The notes: a model not told the origin generated them from the sequence alone. Shown: positions 10,501 through 25,500, counted from the first letter of the stretch. The stretch is 64,000 nt of DNA from Sphaerolaimus hirsutus (GCA_964036195.1 OZ038456.1:992001-1056000); one strand, 5' to 3'. Made by a program: numbers and translations.

Positions 10501-13500
10501 TTCTCGAAATACCCCCAGGACCCAGGTGTTTTCGAGCTGGGGAAAAATAACCCCCCCCCCCCCTCAAGAAATACCCCCCCTCTGAAATGATGTACATCAT
10601 GTATGTTAAGCGGCGTTTACACTGCGAGCTGTGCCAACAAATTTTTTTCTGTCGGCAATGGTCATTTTGTCACGACAACGCACAAATTTTTCAAAAATTT
10701 CGCCTGTGCCGATAAAAAAGCCTCGTTCAACAGAAACCGAACCGACAACGAAAATATGACAAAAAAGCCTCGTTGAATTCCGGGCGAACCGACAACGAAC
10801 ATTTGGACGGATTGGCAATTAGTGTGATCATTTTTGGAATGAGGTATTGTAGGTAGAAATATGGCTAACTAATCATGCGTAAAAACGTAACGACAATTTT
10901 GCGCAGACACTCCGACGACTCGAGAACGACCATGTGCGACCGAATGACTACCCGCGGTGCACAGGGAAGTCACAGTGAACGTGCGGTTCGCTGTGCACTG
11001 CAAATCCACCAACGAAGCCGCAGCCCCAGGACGGTACGCCCGAATGGACACTACTGCGGCCATGAATTTAATTGTTTCTTTTCCGTTAATTATTTAATTA
11101 CTTCCCGTGTGACGCTAATTTTTATTTTAGTGGTTCATTAATTAAGTTAATTAGGTTACCCACATTTTGAGTTAATTAAGTGATTACTCTCGTTTTTTCT
11201 TTTTGCATTTTCCCAATATGTACTGTCGAACGTCATAATTATTAGGTTTTTATCAAGTTTACATTTTAGTTAAAAGGGTGCAGTGTCTGGGAATGGGTGA
11301 GAAAGACTTTAATGTTTCTAGTTAAGCTAACAGGTGTTGACTCTGTTAAATGCTTAGACGCCCCGATAGATAACATTCAGAAAATTCCCCGACCAAGTGC
11401 TTTTTACTTAGGACTAGGTAATGGGTGGAAAAGTGGCAAACGGCAATTATTGTCACATGCGACTGCAAGACACATGCAGAGCACAGTTTACAGTGAAGAG
11501 CACAGTAGTGCCAATTAATTATTCCCATCACCCAGGGTGATTGGTGAACTCACAAGTGCTAGTGTTTTGTGGCGTGTGCCCGAAGTTTCCAACCCTTACC
11601 CGGCAATGCATTAACCTTGAGCAACCCCCGCAAATGAGCGTTCTTTCTGTGGCCTTGGTCGGGCGCGCTATAAAAATATTTTTCACCTAAAGGGGCGCAG
11701 GTTGATAACACGTGTCACACCACCTGCTCTCGACTGTACCGTAACCTCTGAATAGAAACCCAGTTCCCGACACTCACCTACGAGATAAATTGTGTTTTAA
11801 TTACGTCAGTGATAACCACAGTTACTTTACGCTTGACTTAAATTACGTTTGCACCCGTTTGTTTAATTAGTTAATTTTCCCGCATTTAATTAATTTACTT
11901 GTGCCTTGTACGTTATGTTTACGGTTTTCCAGTGATCATTGAATTTGCCTTATTGATTCGCTTATTATGGTTAATTGTTTTGTCTTTGATTTAGTATTCA
12001 GTTCGATTATGGTAGATTCTGGTGATTATAAAACGCGCTGATTTTACATTTTTTCACCCACTAGAGGCTATACGACTCACTTGAGCTATTGTGAAATTGA
12101 CTCTGACTATATCGCTAAATAAAGTTCCCGTGAAACCAACTTGGTCCCCCTGAAGCATACTAACTGCTTGAATTTTAATTTGAATTTTATTAATTTCGGC
12201 TTTTCATTAATTACGGCTTTTTAACAATTAATTGAAGTAAACCGCCGGCAGCAGTTACGAAAGGGATTGGTAAGTTGCCGTGTCCGTCCTCAGGAACTGT
12301 CAGGACCCCAAGGGGTACTGGCGCCGTTCCTGATTTGCGTGTAAAACATCCCCGTACCATAAAACCAATTATTTATTTAATTAAGCACGCAAGTGGAAGC
12401 GCAAAGGGACCGGAATTTGCAATTCTCTGCCGCGGCAAAATTCGACGAGTGGCGTATTTTTGTGGTAAAAACGGAAAATAGTAAAATTAGTAAAAACGTA
12501 AAATATCTGACAACTGGTAGCGTAGCGAGTGGTTTCCTAAGCAAGCCATAAAGTTTTCTGTCTGGGGCGCCTGATCAACGCCTCTACAAAAAACGGCTTC
12601 ACGGATAACGAGTCACCCCAAAGGGAATTGAGATCGAGGGGGCCAGCAAGCTTACAAGGGGACACCATAGAACAAGTTTGGCACGCTGCATTGGAGAAGC
12701 AAAAACAAGCACGAAGGCGCGCGCGACAACAGAAGGCTGGGCAAGAAGTGGACGCACAACTTGCTGCAGCTGAGAGTCAAGCAGGAGACAGTGAGTCGAA
12801 CGATTCGGTTAACCCTGAAACAGAGGCGCCGGAAGCGCTAGAGGAGAGTGAAAGTCAACGCTGGTCTGGACAGACAGCTGAGGACACCCCGGTAATCAGG
12901 TTATCAACGGTTGAAGGTGCAGGGCCTGCGCCAGACAGTTTCAGTCAGTGGAAGACGCCAGCTGTACCGGCAGCGGCGCGGCAGCTAACGTCCAGCGCAG
13001 AAGCTGAAGAAGCGCCTGGGACAAGCAGACAAGCTGCAGGAAAGGAAGCAGGTAAGACAGGTAAGTGGTCTAAGCTTCGGAGGACATTGGGTTGGAGCGC
13101 GGGCAGCTCATCCATATCGCCTGGAGTGCGATCGGGTTCTGAAGTCGGTTCAGACGGATACGTTGGTGACAGCGAGCCTCTAGGGCAGCCGTCGATTCAA
13201 CGTGATTACCCTTTGATTGCAGCTGAGCTGGGAGCTACTGCAGATCAATTTCCCGTGATTGAAAATACCGTAGCGGAATTACTGGAGACAGCGGCGCAGA
13301 GCGGAGACACTTCCCCGGCGCTGCAGTTAAGCCCACCGAAGAGCACTTCGATGCCGAGAGACGTGTCAGGTAACAGCAGTCGGAATTTATCGAGCGACCA
13401 GTCGAGATCGCAGAGCGCAACTGCAAAGGCTAGACGCCAGTTAATTAAGACTGAAATTTCAAGTAATCCCCCCGTGATAATTATTAGCAGCCCCGCAAGC

Positions 13501-16500
13501 AGAATGACAAACAACGGCGCGAACCAGACGGCGGCTCCGGCGCTGGAAGACAGGTACGCAAAGGTCACTAATGCGGACTTAATTTACCAAGCTACCATAA
13601 TGGATCTGGACCCGGTGCAAACAACGCCAACCTGTGCACAATGGACACCTAAAAAGGCATGTGCAGCTGCGAAGAAATGGGCAAACATGATGAGTCAGGC
13701 GAGACCGGTTGGTGCTTTCTCACAGAATGGTGGTGAACCAGGGGACTTGCATATGGTGACACTAATTAAAATTGCTATGAATTTATGGGGAAGTGACCCA
13801 GTCGCCGAGGTACCTAGGGTGGAACATTTTTTGCAGGAATTCGAAGCGCACCACAGCGTACATGGCGACGATATAGTTGACCTGACGACTGCGTACCAGC
13901 AGCATAATCAAGCCTTACAAAATCAGAATGCGACGCTGGGAGGAAATTCACCGGCCAGTGGCCAGCAGCCGATAGTGCTGACCAATGGTCAAGCAGCGCC
14001 CTTACAGTCATCAACGGCACCAGCGGCGCCCCCGTCGGCAGCTGGAACGAACCAGGTGAGAACTGTTACGCAGCGGCGCGCTCGATCCCGTTCGCCAGCA
14101 TCCTCCAGGAGCTCGTCGGCTACATCTGAAGTGGCGCGGCCTACAGATCCGGGACAAAATTGGCAATTAGAACAAAGCAATGCGGCGGTCATTACAGCCC
14201 TAGCACAACAATGTGGATATTTTCGTGGCAAACCAAATGAGGGTTTCAGGGACTGGAGAAGGAGCTGGGATACGGTATGTGATGCGCTGCGCATAAAATT
14301 ACAGGAGCGGAAGCCGCTGGTAAAATTGTTTTTGAAAGGCAGTGCCAGAGCCATTTTCAACACTCGATACAGAGAATTGCGCGACCTGAACTACAAGGAC
14401 ATGATGCAAGCACTGGAAAAGTTCTATGAAAATCCGAATGACAAACATCATGCACAGAGAGAGATTTTTGAGACGCGACAGGGCGCAGATGAGTCGGTAC
14501 TGGAATGGGCGGTACGTTTGGAAAAGTTGATAAAACGCGCCTATCCCGGCATGGGTCATGAAAAACGAGGTGACACATGCATGATAAAATTTCATGGAGG
14601 GCTGAGAAATGAAATTCGGCGCAATGTACCTGTCACGGCGTCTATCACTTGGAAAGAGATGGTTGACAACGCACGCGCACAAGAAAGCTTTCTGGAAGCA
14701 GAACAGAGCCAGAATAAGGGAGAAAAATCCAAACAGGATGTGGTTGCCAGCGCTACAGACAAGGTAATGGACAGGTTGATGGCGCTAAACATGCCCGCCA
14801 TGGCTGGACTGCCGTCCCAGGCCGACAAGACGTTAGAGACAATGGAACAGAAAATGACTGAGAGTGTTGCCAAATTCGACTCTGTGCACCAAGAGATAGC
14901 GAAGAAATTAGCGCAACTGGGCGCATTGGAAGGTAAACTTTTGGGATTGAATAGGGACCCCCCTAAATTGCCCCCACGAAAATTTGACAAAGGATGTTGG
15001 GAATGTGGCTCCGAAGAACACATCAGATATGAGTGCCCCAAACTAACCCCAGAACAAAGGGAACAGTATTTCAAAAGGAGCCGCGGCGGCGGAGCATCCA
15101 GAGGAAATGGACGTGGGCGCGGCGGAGGACAACGTGGTGGCTATCAGGGAAATAATCAAGCCCAAGCGATGCAGCCAGGTATGGTGCCCATGCAATACGC
15201 ATATCCGCAGTGGCAACCAGCGCAGCCGATGCCTGTACAACCAGCGCAGACGGTACAGAGGGCTGGCGATATGAACATGCAACCGCAAATGATGGCTTAT
15301 CAAACGCCGCCAGCTAACTGGATGGCTATGGGACCGGACGGGCGCATGCAACAATATAACATGCAACCGGTACAGGTAAGTAACCCCCACGTAGAGTCGC
15401 TGAACCCCACGCGAGTGTCCAGTACGACTGGAATGACCATGCATGTGCGCGAAGATGATCGCTGCATGATGATACGTCCCGTTAATAAATTAATCCCTGT
15501 GATGCAAGGCTTGGAATTAGAGGATGAGGAACCTGACGAACTGGTTCCAGAGTCACCCGAAGAGCAGCAGCGCACTACTGGAATGCATGTGCTCGCGCAG
15601 GAGCGGGAATTCTGGATCAAACCGTGGGCATACATGCGAACTGAAAAAGGTTACTTGTTTCGAACTACTTGGCTGGCCTTCTTACGCAGGATCGGAATGC
15701 ATGATTTGAGGGAAACGGACTGTACGCTGTGGCCTAATTGCCCTGCAGACAACCACTCAGACACGCTGACGGAGGTGCCCTTGGACGTGCTCATGAACAT
15801 CAGTCTGGACCCGTTCCTGTACGCCACGCCGGCCGCCCTGCCGCCACGTACTGGCTCCAGCAACCAGGTAGACAGGTATATGGGTTTTCTGTCTACTGAG
15901 GAAGGGGTGCGCCCCGCGCCGCGCGCATATTCAGAACCCCCCTACATGCCTCAGGTCGCACAGTCGCTGTTTTTCGTATTGGCAGTTGGATTAATTATAA
16001 TGGGATTAGCCTTTTTGCCGGGCGCGGGCGCGACTACCATGCCCTCGTTTCCACTGCTCTGCAGTGACTTGACGGATCACTACGATTTATACACGTACCC
16101 CCCCCTACCCAATTGCACGGCTATTGTTGACACTACGGCGTCATTAGAACGGCCACGAAAATTGACACTGACAATCTACAAGCGAAATATGGTAGAATAT
16201 CGTGCGGCAGCACACAGGTGTGTGGCCTCTATCAGAACGGCAAAGACGTATCAGAACTTCTGGGGCGACGTCACGCTGGAAAAGTTTGATTCTAATCCCC
16301 GATCTGTGGGCGCCGCCGAGTGCGAAGGCATGATTAAATATCACAAGTGCAACAATGGGCCCATGACCCCTGTGAGTGATTTGGACAACGCATGGGACAC
16401 TCAATACCCCACCAATGTTAGTTACTCAGGACATGGACTGTACTGCTGCAAATGGGTGAGTGAAACGACGCCACACTGTGGGCTGTTTCGAGGGGAAGTA

Positions 16501-19500
16501 CGAATGAGATATGGAGCCAACACCATGCAAAGCACGCTGGGTGATGTTAGTAAGTGCAATTATGAAATGGGTGCATGCACACTAGAAGACGGCAGCCAAT
16601 TAACATGGAAACCGAACCCGAAGGCGGAATGCCCGTATGAAAAATGGCGCGAAATGCATGGACGCATTAGACAGGATATCTGGCTAGCCGATGATCATAC
16701 ACTATCACTGTCTTTCAGAGCACATGAAGAGGTTGAATCATGCGGCATCAAATTATGGAAATCGGATCAGGATATAGTAGTGGCCCCATTTGAAAAGGCA
16801 GTGATTCGAAGCGTCAGACAAAAACGAGCGCAAGGTCGACCCACGCTGGGAATAGTGAGCGCAGGCCAATTAGCAGCCAGCATGCAGGCAGTATACGAAA
16901 CAGCAGAGCAAACCATGCGTGCACAGGCCGTAGCCACCTGCAAGAATGTGCAACACTTCCAAGAATTTGTGCGCCTGGCTATGAGTGAACACGCCACTAC
17001 GACAGCCCGCTGGTACATGAATGATAACGAATTAATTGCTAAACCCGCGCCGGACGGATTTTTGGTTCACAAATGTTTCGCGGTAAAAACATACGAGATC
17101 ATGAAAGAGGAAAAGTCTCCAGAATGCTATGAAACAGTACCTGTGCAAGTTAGTGTACACGGGCAAAATGTGACGTTGCACATGAATAGGTTGACAAACA
17201 TTTTGCACTTTCAAGCGATCCCGGGATCATGCACCAATGCTCACAATCGTGTGGTAATGTTAAATGGACAGTGGTACAAATATCTACCGGAAGTAGGCGG
17301 CCTGGAACATTTACCTATGTATAACACGCACAGTTTCCCGCAGAAATGGCAACAGGAAAAGGTCAAGGATGTGCATCATCAGATTTTTGCCGCCACGACC
17401 ATGTACAACTTGTCAGAATTATTGCCGACTACCACCCTAAATGACGTGTGGCATGCATATTCAATCGTGCGGCAAATTACGCAGGGGGCGGAGCCGAGGG
17501 TGGAATCACACATGCAAAGGCATCGAACCTTGGCAAAATCGGTCTTAGCGCTGGGATGGTGGGACTTTGACACCTGGCGCACCTGGCTACAAGTATGGAT
17601 TTATCTGATATGTGCACTGGTCACCATGCAGTATTTACTAGCCGCGCTCATGGCTGCAGCGCCGGAAACGGCCGTGACTTTGGTGAACAGGGCAAAGGAA
17701 AAAATTAAAAGGCGACCGAAGACAGAAGGAAAGTCCAATATCATTGTCGAATTGGCTGAAGACCGCCCTAGCGAACAGGTAAAGGTAAGAACGGTAATTA
17801 ACCCGTGCGTGGGAATGCCAGGTGGCATGCCCGCACTCACGGGCGCGCGTCGTTTTCCCGCTATACAATACAGTATCAACAGAAAATGCGATCTGGAAGA
17901 AGAATCGGTGTGCATGATCACTTTCTCGACGGAAGAAAGAGATAACATACATCAAGTAGCCAATCGACGTGAAGAGATTGTGCATGTGTATTACAGCCCA
18001 TCCATCACCATAACCATCGATGGGAGAGAATATCGAAGATGTCTACTGGACACAGGCGCCATGCGTTCATTATGCAACAGAGACGTGCTGATGCGACACA
18101 AGGAAAAGGCTACTAAGCATGACGAAGTTTCACCTATTGGAGCCCTTAGGTGTGCAGCAGACTCAAAACTTTTGGTATTGGGACAAATGGAAGTACCGGT
18201 AACCATGGGAAACCACACCTTCGGGATTGTGTTTCAGGCAGTGAACGGATTAGCTGGTGAAATTCTAATTGGTGCAGATGTCTTACGGCACATGGTAGTA
18301 GACCTACCTGCAAGGGAATTACGAATCCCTACGGCTAATGCGATCATTCCCTTTGATAACCCAGACCCGGAAGTGCAGCAGCGCAGAATTTATTGTGAAC
18401 GCCATTGTGAACGAAAAAATAGAAATTCTGGCTAGACATGAAGCGCTAGTGACGGCGAAATTATCTGCCCCCATGGATGAAAAGTTATTCACAGTCATGG
18501 GATTGGATACGGTAGGCGAACGCTGTGGAGTTATGGCTGCTTCAGCGGCCTATGAAACTAGTGCCCCTGTGTTTCAGGTGAGATGTGCAAACGTACGAAA
18601 TCAGCCTGCAGTGCTACAGGTAGGACAGCGTATTGCGGTGGTCGAACCGGTGGACTGCGTGCTGAAGGTGAAACCTGGAGACCCCCCCGCTGAATGGGTG
18701 AAGCAGTGCTATGACAGAGATGTGTGTCGACAGGTTCAAGCGACTGAACCCCCCCCCCAAAGTAGCCGAAGACAAATTAGGACCTCCACTGCAAGTTGCA
18801 TGTCCAGATGGACACGTGATGGAATTTACCGTGCCAGAAACATTGACGGATGAACGCAGAGAGGAACTGAAAAAGGTGATTCTGCAGTACAAAGAAGCTT
18901 TTGCCCGACATAAGTATGACATCGGCTACAGCGAATTAGTGGACTACCGGTTGCAATTAGTGGACAAAAAACCAATTGCATGCAGAATGTACCGGTTGAG
19001 TCTGGATGATCAGCAATACTTAGAAAATCATTTGAGATGCCTCATTGAGCACGACATCGTGGAACCCAGCACGAGCCCGTATTGTGCCCCCACGTTGGTG
19101 GTATCCAAACCGGATGGATCGAAGCGGATGGTAATTGATTACAGACGCCTGAACGCTGTTTTGCACGCTCCCCAATTCCCATTACCCCGCTTAGATGAAA
19201 CAGTCGAATCTTTATGTAGCTGCAAGTATTTTTAGCAGTGCTGACATAAATCAAGCTTTCTATAACATTGCTTTGCATCCAGATGATCGACACATTACGT
19301 CATTTAGAAATGTTTTTGGACAATTTCAACTGAAACGTTTACCAATGGGATTAAAATGCTCACCCAGTTTAGCGCAGCGCTGTTTTGAATTAGCTATGGC
19401 CGGTTTAATACATCGAAATGTGTTATTATACATCGACGATTTACTGATTTACAGTGCAACCTGGGAAACACATTTATATGACATAGGGCAGGTGTTGGAA

Positions 19501-22500
19501 AGATTAATTAGGAATAATTTCAAAATTAGCCCAAAAAAGTGTTTTTTCGCACGCGTCACAGCTGTACGCTTTCTAGGATTTATGATTGGCCGCGACGGCG
19601 TGTGCGTACCAGATGATAAACGGCACATAATTCAGGACTGGCCGGTACCCACTACCGTAAAAGAGGTCAAGGGATTTCTGGGAGCTATCGGTTTTTTCAG
19701 ACGCATGATTCACAGATGCGCAGAGCTAGCTGTACCCTTGTCAAATCTCACGCGTACGGGACCAAGAGAAAATTACAATAGCGACACCCCGGTGGATTTG
19801 ACATCGAAACCCAAGGCACTGGAAGCTTTCCATAAGCTCAAGGAAGCATTGTTAGGAAGCCCATGTCTGCAGTTTCCCGATCCCAAACGTATGTTTATAA
19901 TTATCACGGACGCCTCTAAAATTGCTGTTGCAGGCGTGTTAGCACAACGAGCAGAGGACGAGAAAATACTACATGCATGTGCCTTTTACAGCCGGAAGTT
20001 AGGTGCAACCCAAAGCAAATGGCCAGCAATTTCACTAGAAGCATGTGCAATCTACGAAAGTATACGTAACTGGCATTGTTATCTGGCGGGACGGCCCTTT
20101 GAAGTCTGGACCGACGCCAAGAGTATTTCGTGGGTAAAAAATCCTAATTTAGAGACTACCCCGCACGCCATGCTACACAAGTTCGCGTTAGCAATTACGC
20201 CGTACCAAATCACGTTCAAACACTTGAGGGGAAAAAGCAATGAACTAGCTGATGCATTGTCTAGAAGACAAGACGCACCAGTGGTATTTGACGAGAAAAA
20301 GGACCTGGATGAGGCTTTTGAGCAGTTCGCACAAGTTACGTGCCGTGAAATCGCTATCCCACACGATAAGCAGGTTACGGTAGCTGCGGCGAGCAGGGCA
20401 GCGTACCAGCCAATCAGCGTAAATGAGGAGGCGGAGTTTCTGCGACCAATCAGCGACCGGACGCGCGGGCGAAAAGAGGCGGAGTCACCCGGGCTGCGAG
20501 AGTGGCAGAGGAATGCGGAAGCACCTGGAACTGGAACAATGGCTGGTGGTTCAGGAGCCGGAAATGAAGTTGTTCCGGGTTTGACGAGTGTAAACAAGCG
20601 CAGTACGATTATGGCACTACCTCCAATGACTTCGGTTGACAAATTGAAGCGACTACAAGCAGAAGAACCGTACATAGCCACAACTATAGAAGTATGTCGC
20701 GCAGATAATTTTTACAGCGCCGCGCCGTATTTTATTGACCAATACGGTTTGTTACGTCGCCAGGCGGGAACGTCCCAAATACCAGGTATACAATTATACG
20801 ACCCCGTGTGTATTCCGTCGGAATTAGTTCCATTCGTGTTAGAATTAGCTCACAATCACCCTACGGCGGGCCATTTAGGAATAATAAAAACATTTGAAAG
20901 ATTACAGGAATTCGCGTGGTTTCCAGGAATGCGGCCAGAAAGTGCGCGCTGGGTTGCCACCTGCCCTTCGTGCAACGCCAAGAAAGGTCTCAGAGCGGCA
21001 ATGCGAACTCAAATGGTGTGCCGCCAGGTAGCCAAAAGGCCAGGTGATGTGATAGCGGTAGACGCAATAGGACCTTTACTAACCACGAAACGCAGAATTT
21101 GGAATAGTATTTGTTGATCAGTGCACACGTTTTGGAATTGCTGTGCCCGTTCCCGACATAAAACAAGACACAGTATCATTTGCATTTCTGTTGCACATTT
21201 TGCCTATATTTAGTGTGCCGGCCATTATACTCAGTGATAACGCCCCTAGCTTTACCGAGGGCACTTTTGCCAAGCTTCTACAATATTTGAACGCGACCCA
21301 ACATACATCATTTGCGTACACCCCCAAGAGCAACGGAATGGTGGAACGTAGGAATGGTGTTCTGATGGAAATAGTATCACACTACGTAAATCGTACACAT
21401 GACGATTGGGACATACATTTAGGCGCCGCGGTACACGCGTACAACACATCGAAACACCCTTCCTTGCAAACCACCCCCTATGCGTTGCTATTTGGCAAGC
21501 CTGCTGCGTCCATGTGGGAGCGTATGATCGAGCCTCCCCCTGACAACGAGGCATTGCCCTCATTGCCGCATAAGCGCGCTCTTATAAATGAATTAGGCGC
21601 GCGTCTGACCACAGCACGCGAAGCAGCGCACACCGCTTTAGCAAAGGCGCAGCAAAAAGAGCAATTTTACGCCAATCGCCGTGCGCGCCGATTGAATGTG
21701 CAACGCGGGCAAGCGGTACGCGTATACACGCCGCGTATTACTCAGTTGACGGGCCCTAGTAAGAAATTCGTGCCTCGCTTTATCGGCCCGTATGAGTGCA
21801 TTGATTATGCCCACCCATTAGTGACTTTATTCAACAATATTAATAAGAAAATTTATGTAGTTCATGCAGATCGTTGCAAGGCAACCAGTGAATATTTAAT
21901 TCCCCCTTCTTACAGTGAATTATACGGCGACGACTAAAATTGATTAATTAGCTGATTAATTAGCCGTTACGATCATCGCCGTCGCGTCAAACAGCACGAA
22001 GCCAGGTACCACAGGTATGAAGTGTGTGTGAAAGTGTGTGTGTTTTTAGGAAGCTCGTGCACCCCTTTTGCCCACGGGCAACTGGACCGCACGAGTTCTT
22101 GTTACTTTCCCCGTTCATAAAACTTCGCAATTAATTATTTTATCACATTATTATAATTATAATGGCTTCGGCCTCTCGCAAACGCCCATTTGAAGGTGCA
22201 GACAATAAAATAAAATAAATAAATAAGGTGCCCATAAAATCCAAGGAGACAAATACACATGGTGCCTGCGGCGGCGGAACCATTCCCCCGCGACAACTTT
22301 ACCGCGCGCAGCAGATGAAAAATGGACCGGAAATCTACCCCAGCAGAGGGAAATTCGAAGGTTGGGTAGATAGGGTGTATATTGACTCGGGCGCCGACGG
22401 GCATGTTGAGTATCAGTGCCATGTGAGAATTTCTGAGCAGACGATGGCGATACTCAGCGAAAACGAGCAGTGGGTGAATGCGGATGAAGCCTATCCGTAT

Positions 22501-25500
22501 TTTTATTATTCGAATAAGCGGGCCAAGGCGGCTAGGGACAAACGGACCACCCAGCTGGTGGATTTGTGCGCGAGAATTCAGAAACAACACCCCTCGATGT
22601 TCCTGCCCCTGGTGCGCCACGGGATGCGTTTCTCGGCGACCGTGATCACACAAAAAATAGAAAATCCCCGGTACTGGGAGTTTACCGGCGTCGCGATATG
22701 GGGTAATCAGACAAAGTGCCCCTTAAACGTTGCCGCCCCCGTGGTCGTGAGTACGCAGGGCACGCGGCGCGTCACTCAAGCGGCACGTACATTGACGCGC
22801 GGCGACACTTCCGGCTACCAGCCCTACACGAGCGACTGGAAAACGGCGCGGCTGCGAGCGGCCTTCACGCCGTCGAATTACAAAAATCTGGAACCGCTGG
22901 GCGCGGCGGAGCGGGGCGATGCCGGGCCGGAAAAGCTGGTCATTTTGCACAGAGAATATGTGAGTGACAGCAGAGTGGAAAATTTGAGTGCTGGGCAGTT
23001 GGGGCTGGCCCACGTCGAATATCACGACCTGAACGATTTGGACGTGTTCGGCGACGAATTCTACGGCCATGCGTACGGGCTGCAGGTCGCCACGGCCGAG
23101 GACATCAGCACATCGGGCATCCAGCCAGACACAGAGAACCGAGACAACATGGACGCGTTTCTCAGGTATAAGTTGGGTATTTTAGCAGCGGCCCACTGCT
23201 ATAACGAGTCATTTTTGTGATTTCGGGCGAAACGCGCAACGGATGTGTGCGCGCATGTGTCCTGGGAACACACGCCGCAGGCCACTGCATGCGACATTAT
23301 GGTGCGTCGCCCGGACCCAGAAGAATTACAAGCTGATACTTTCGAAGGACCAGAAGAGCAGCGCGTTCGTCTGCTGGAGCAGGTAAATACGCAGACACAG
23401 CTGTTGAACCAGGCGACGCCCATGTCGGTGTTGAGCTTGGTGCTGGCCAGACCGGACGAAGACAAACCAGCGGCGGGCAGCCCCAATCTATCAGTCAGAA
23501 TTACCAGCGTGGAATCAGAGCCAACCACTACAATGCTGCATGCGAAGTTGGACATGGCGGCGTCGCAATCAGCACTGCCCCGAACCCTGGAGAGTGGAAG
23601 ATACATGGTGCGCGGCTCGAACGACTCGCCCAATTACGACCGAACCATGCGGTCGCTGCAAGCCGCCCTGAACAAAGCGCCGGTCGGCTGGGTGCCAAAA
23701 GTGGTTCAGGGGTCAAAAGTACTCATCCTGGAGGCGCAAATCCAATTAGCAGTGATATTGAATTTGCGTCTGCTGGATGACGAAACTGACTGGGCGCTAA
23801 TTAGCCGCGAGGCTAATGAGTTGTACGAATCACTGTTCAGAGGAAAAAACGAACAGATGATTCAGGCCAAATTAGGTGAGTTTTTACCGCAGCAGGGACA
23901 GGTAGAAGTTTTAGGAGCTGTGATCACAGCCGTGCAAATGCGCAAACCCCTTTTCATTATGTGTGACTCGCCTTTCGGGTCCGGGAAGACGACCACACAA
24001 AATCAACTGGCGTATGTGTGCTCACGCGGCTATAATTATTATAACTCGAGACCCAGGGTGCGCGCGGGCTCCGACTTGCCATCGGACAAGCAGCCGAACG
24101 CCAAATACCATTCGACGCTCATCACGTGCACGGTCAACTCGGCGGCCGACGAAGGCGCGCGCAGGGCCCTGACCAATCTGAATAAATTAGGGCAGCGGGA
24201 TATTTTTGGGGCTTTGGAAGTTTTGTTGCGGGAGCGCGCGAAATGGACCGCTATGGCTGATACGCCATTTTCTGAAATGGAAAAACTGGAGGGTTTTGAA
24301 GAATTTTTGAAATTAAGAGCGGCATTTCCGGTGCGCGTTTTGAGCCCCATGTGGGAAACTGACCCCACTTACAATACCACCCCCGCGACCCAATTGCCAA
24401 CCCTGCATACCCTAGCACAGCGAACCGGCCACAACATCGTCCGCCTCAGCCCCGAATGGACGGCAGCGCTGGAAAAGTACGACGGCGCCAAGAAGGACTA
24501 CGAACTGGTGGACGAAATCATCAACAACTGCACGGACGACGCCGTCATACGCGCGCAGCTGACCGAACAGGTGCCCTTTCTCACCGCCGACGATGGAGAC
24601 GAGCAGCCATTCGATGACTTCGAGGCAGGCGTGGCGGGCGCCCGGGCTGGTGAGGCTAGTTTAGCTGATCAGGGATTTTGGGGTAAGGTGCTGCGTAGGG
24701 CGCTGTCTAAATATGTCAGGGCTAAGGTCAGGCTGCACCGGGTGTTCTTGGAGGTGGTGCAGCCCGGTCAAATCCATGTCACTTTAGACTCCGCCCACGA
24801 CGCCCGTATAAAAAGTGTGACTGCGTGTGCGGTAATTATTGACGAAGCGTCTTTGGCGTCTGACGCTGCAGTAATTAGCGTGGCTCAGGCGGCTCAGCTC
24901 CCAGTGAACGGCATGCTACTTCTATTTGGAGACAGTAAACAATTGACGCGTATGATTCGCGTGCAAGACTGGGTGGAGCCTGTCCTGAAACCCGACCCCA
25001 CCCTCATTGATAGGCTCACACAATACCAACTATGTCCCGTGGTTCACTTGGAAACAGTGTTCCGCGGGCATCGCCAGCTCATTCAGGCCAACTCAGTGGC
25101 GGCGTACAACGGACTGCTACGCGCCTACAACGACACCGCAGCGCACGGCGCCACCATGTTGCCCGCGCCTGGCGACTTCGAGGATGGCGTCATGCTGTCG
25201 TCGACGTTGGTGCACCAGGGCTGCGAATCGAAAGAGGGCATGTCCATTATCAACAAGAAGGAGCTGCGCATCATCCTGCACCTGTACGACTACCTCGTGG
25301 CCACGGTGAAAGAAGATCCCACCCTGCCCTGGGCAGATCTCACAGATCCCGCTAGTTTGCTAATTGTGTGTTTTTATGCGGCGCAGGCGCGCGCCCTAAT
25401 TAGTCGACTAGTAGCCCATACAGAACACGACGCGGCCTACTGGGCCACCCGCGTAATTACTGCCAACAAAGCACAGGCCCGGGAAGCGGAAGTGGTCATC

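Larger units (their letters stand above)
10848..12512 (+). repeat. 5' LTR
   Basis: 1665 bp, begins TGTAGGTAGAAATATGG and ends AAATATCTGACA (TG...CA). Matches 26725-28396 almost throughout. Differences seen: one base near 11300, CA for GGC near 11455, a 6-bp absence near 11578, and single bases near 12338 and 12427. Contains a TATA box (11669) and AATAAA (12118). Confidence 0.93.

Noticed and set aside
10869-12481. Short ORFs in the LTRs
   Set aside because: Duplicated in both LTRs, short, some opening at non-ATG codons; no coding pattern.
15376-17997. Env removed as a simple intron to make Gag-Pro
   Set aside because: The donor at 15376 is in phase 0, but the plausible acceptors near 17873, 17935 and 17996 do not restore the protease frame.
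18405-18435. A-rich stretch as a -1 slippery site between ORF1 and Pol
   Set aside because: Pol lies +1, not -1, of ORF1, so a classical heptamer -1 slip would give the wrong frame.
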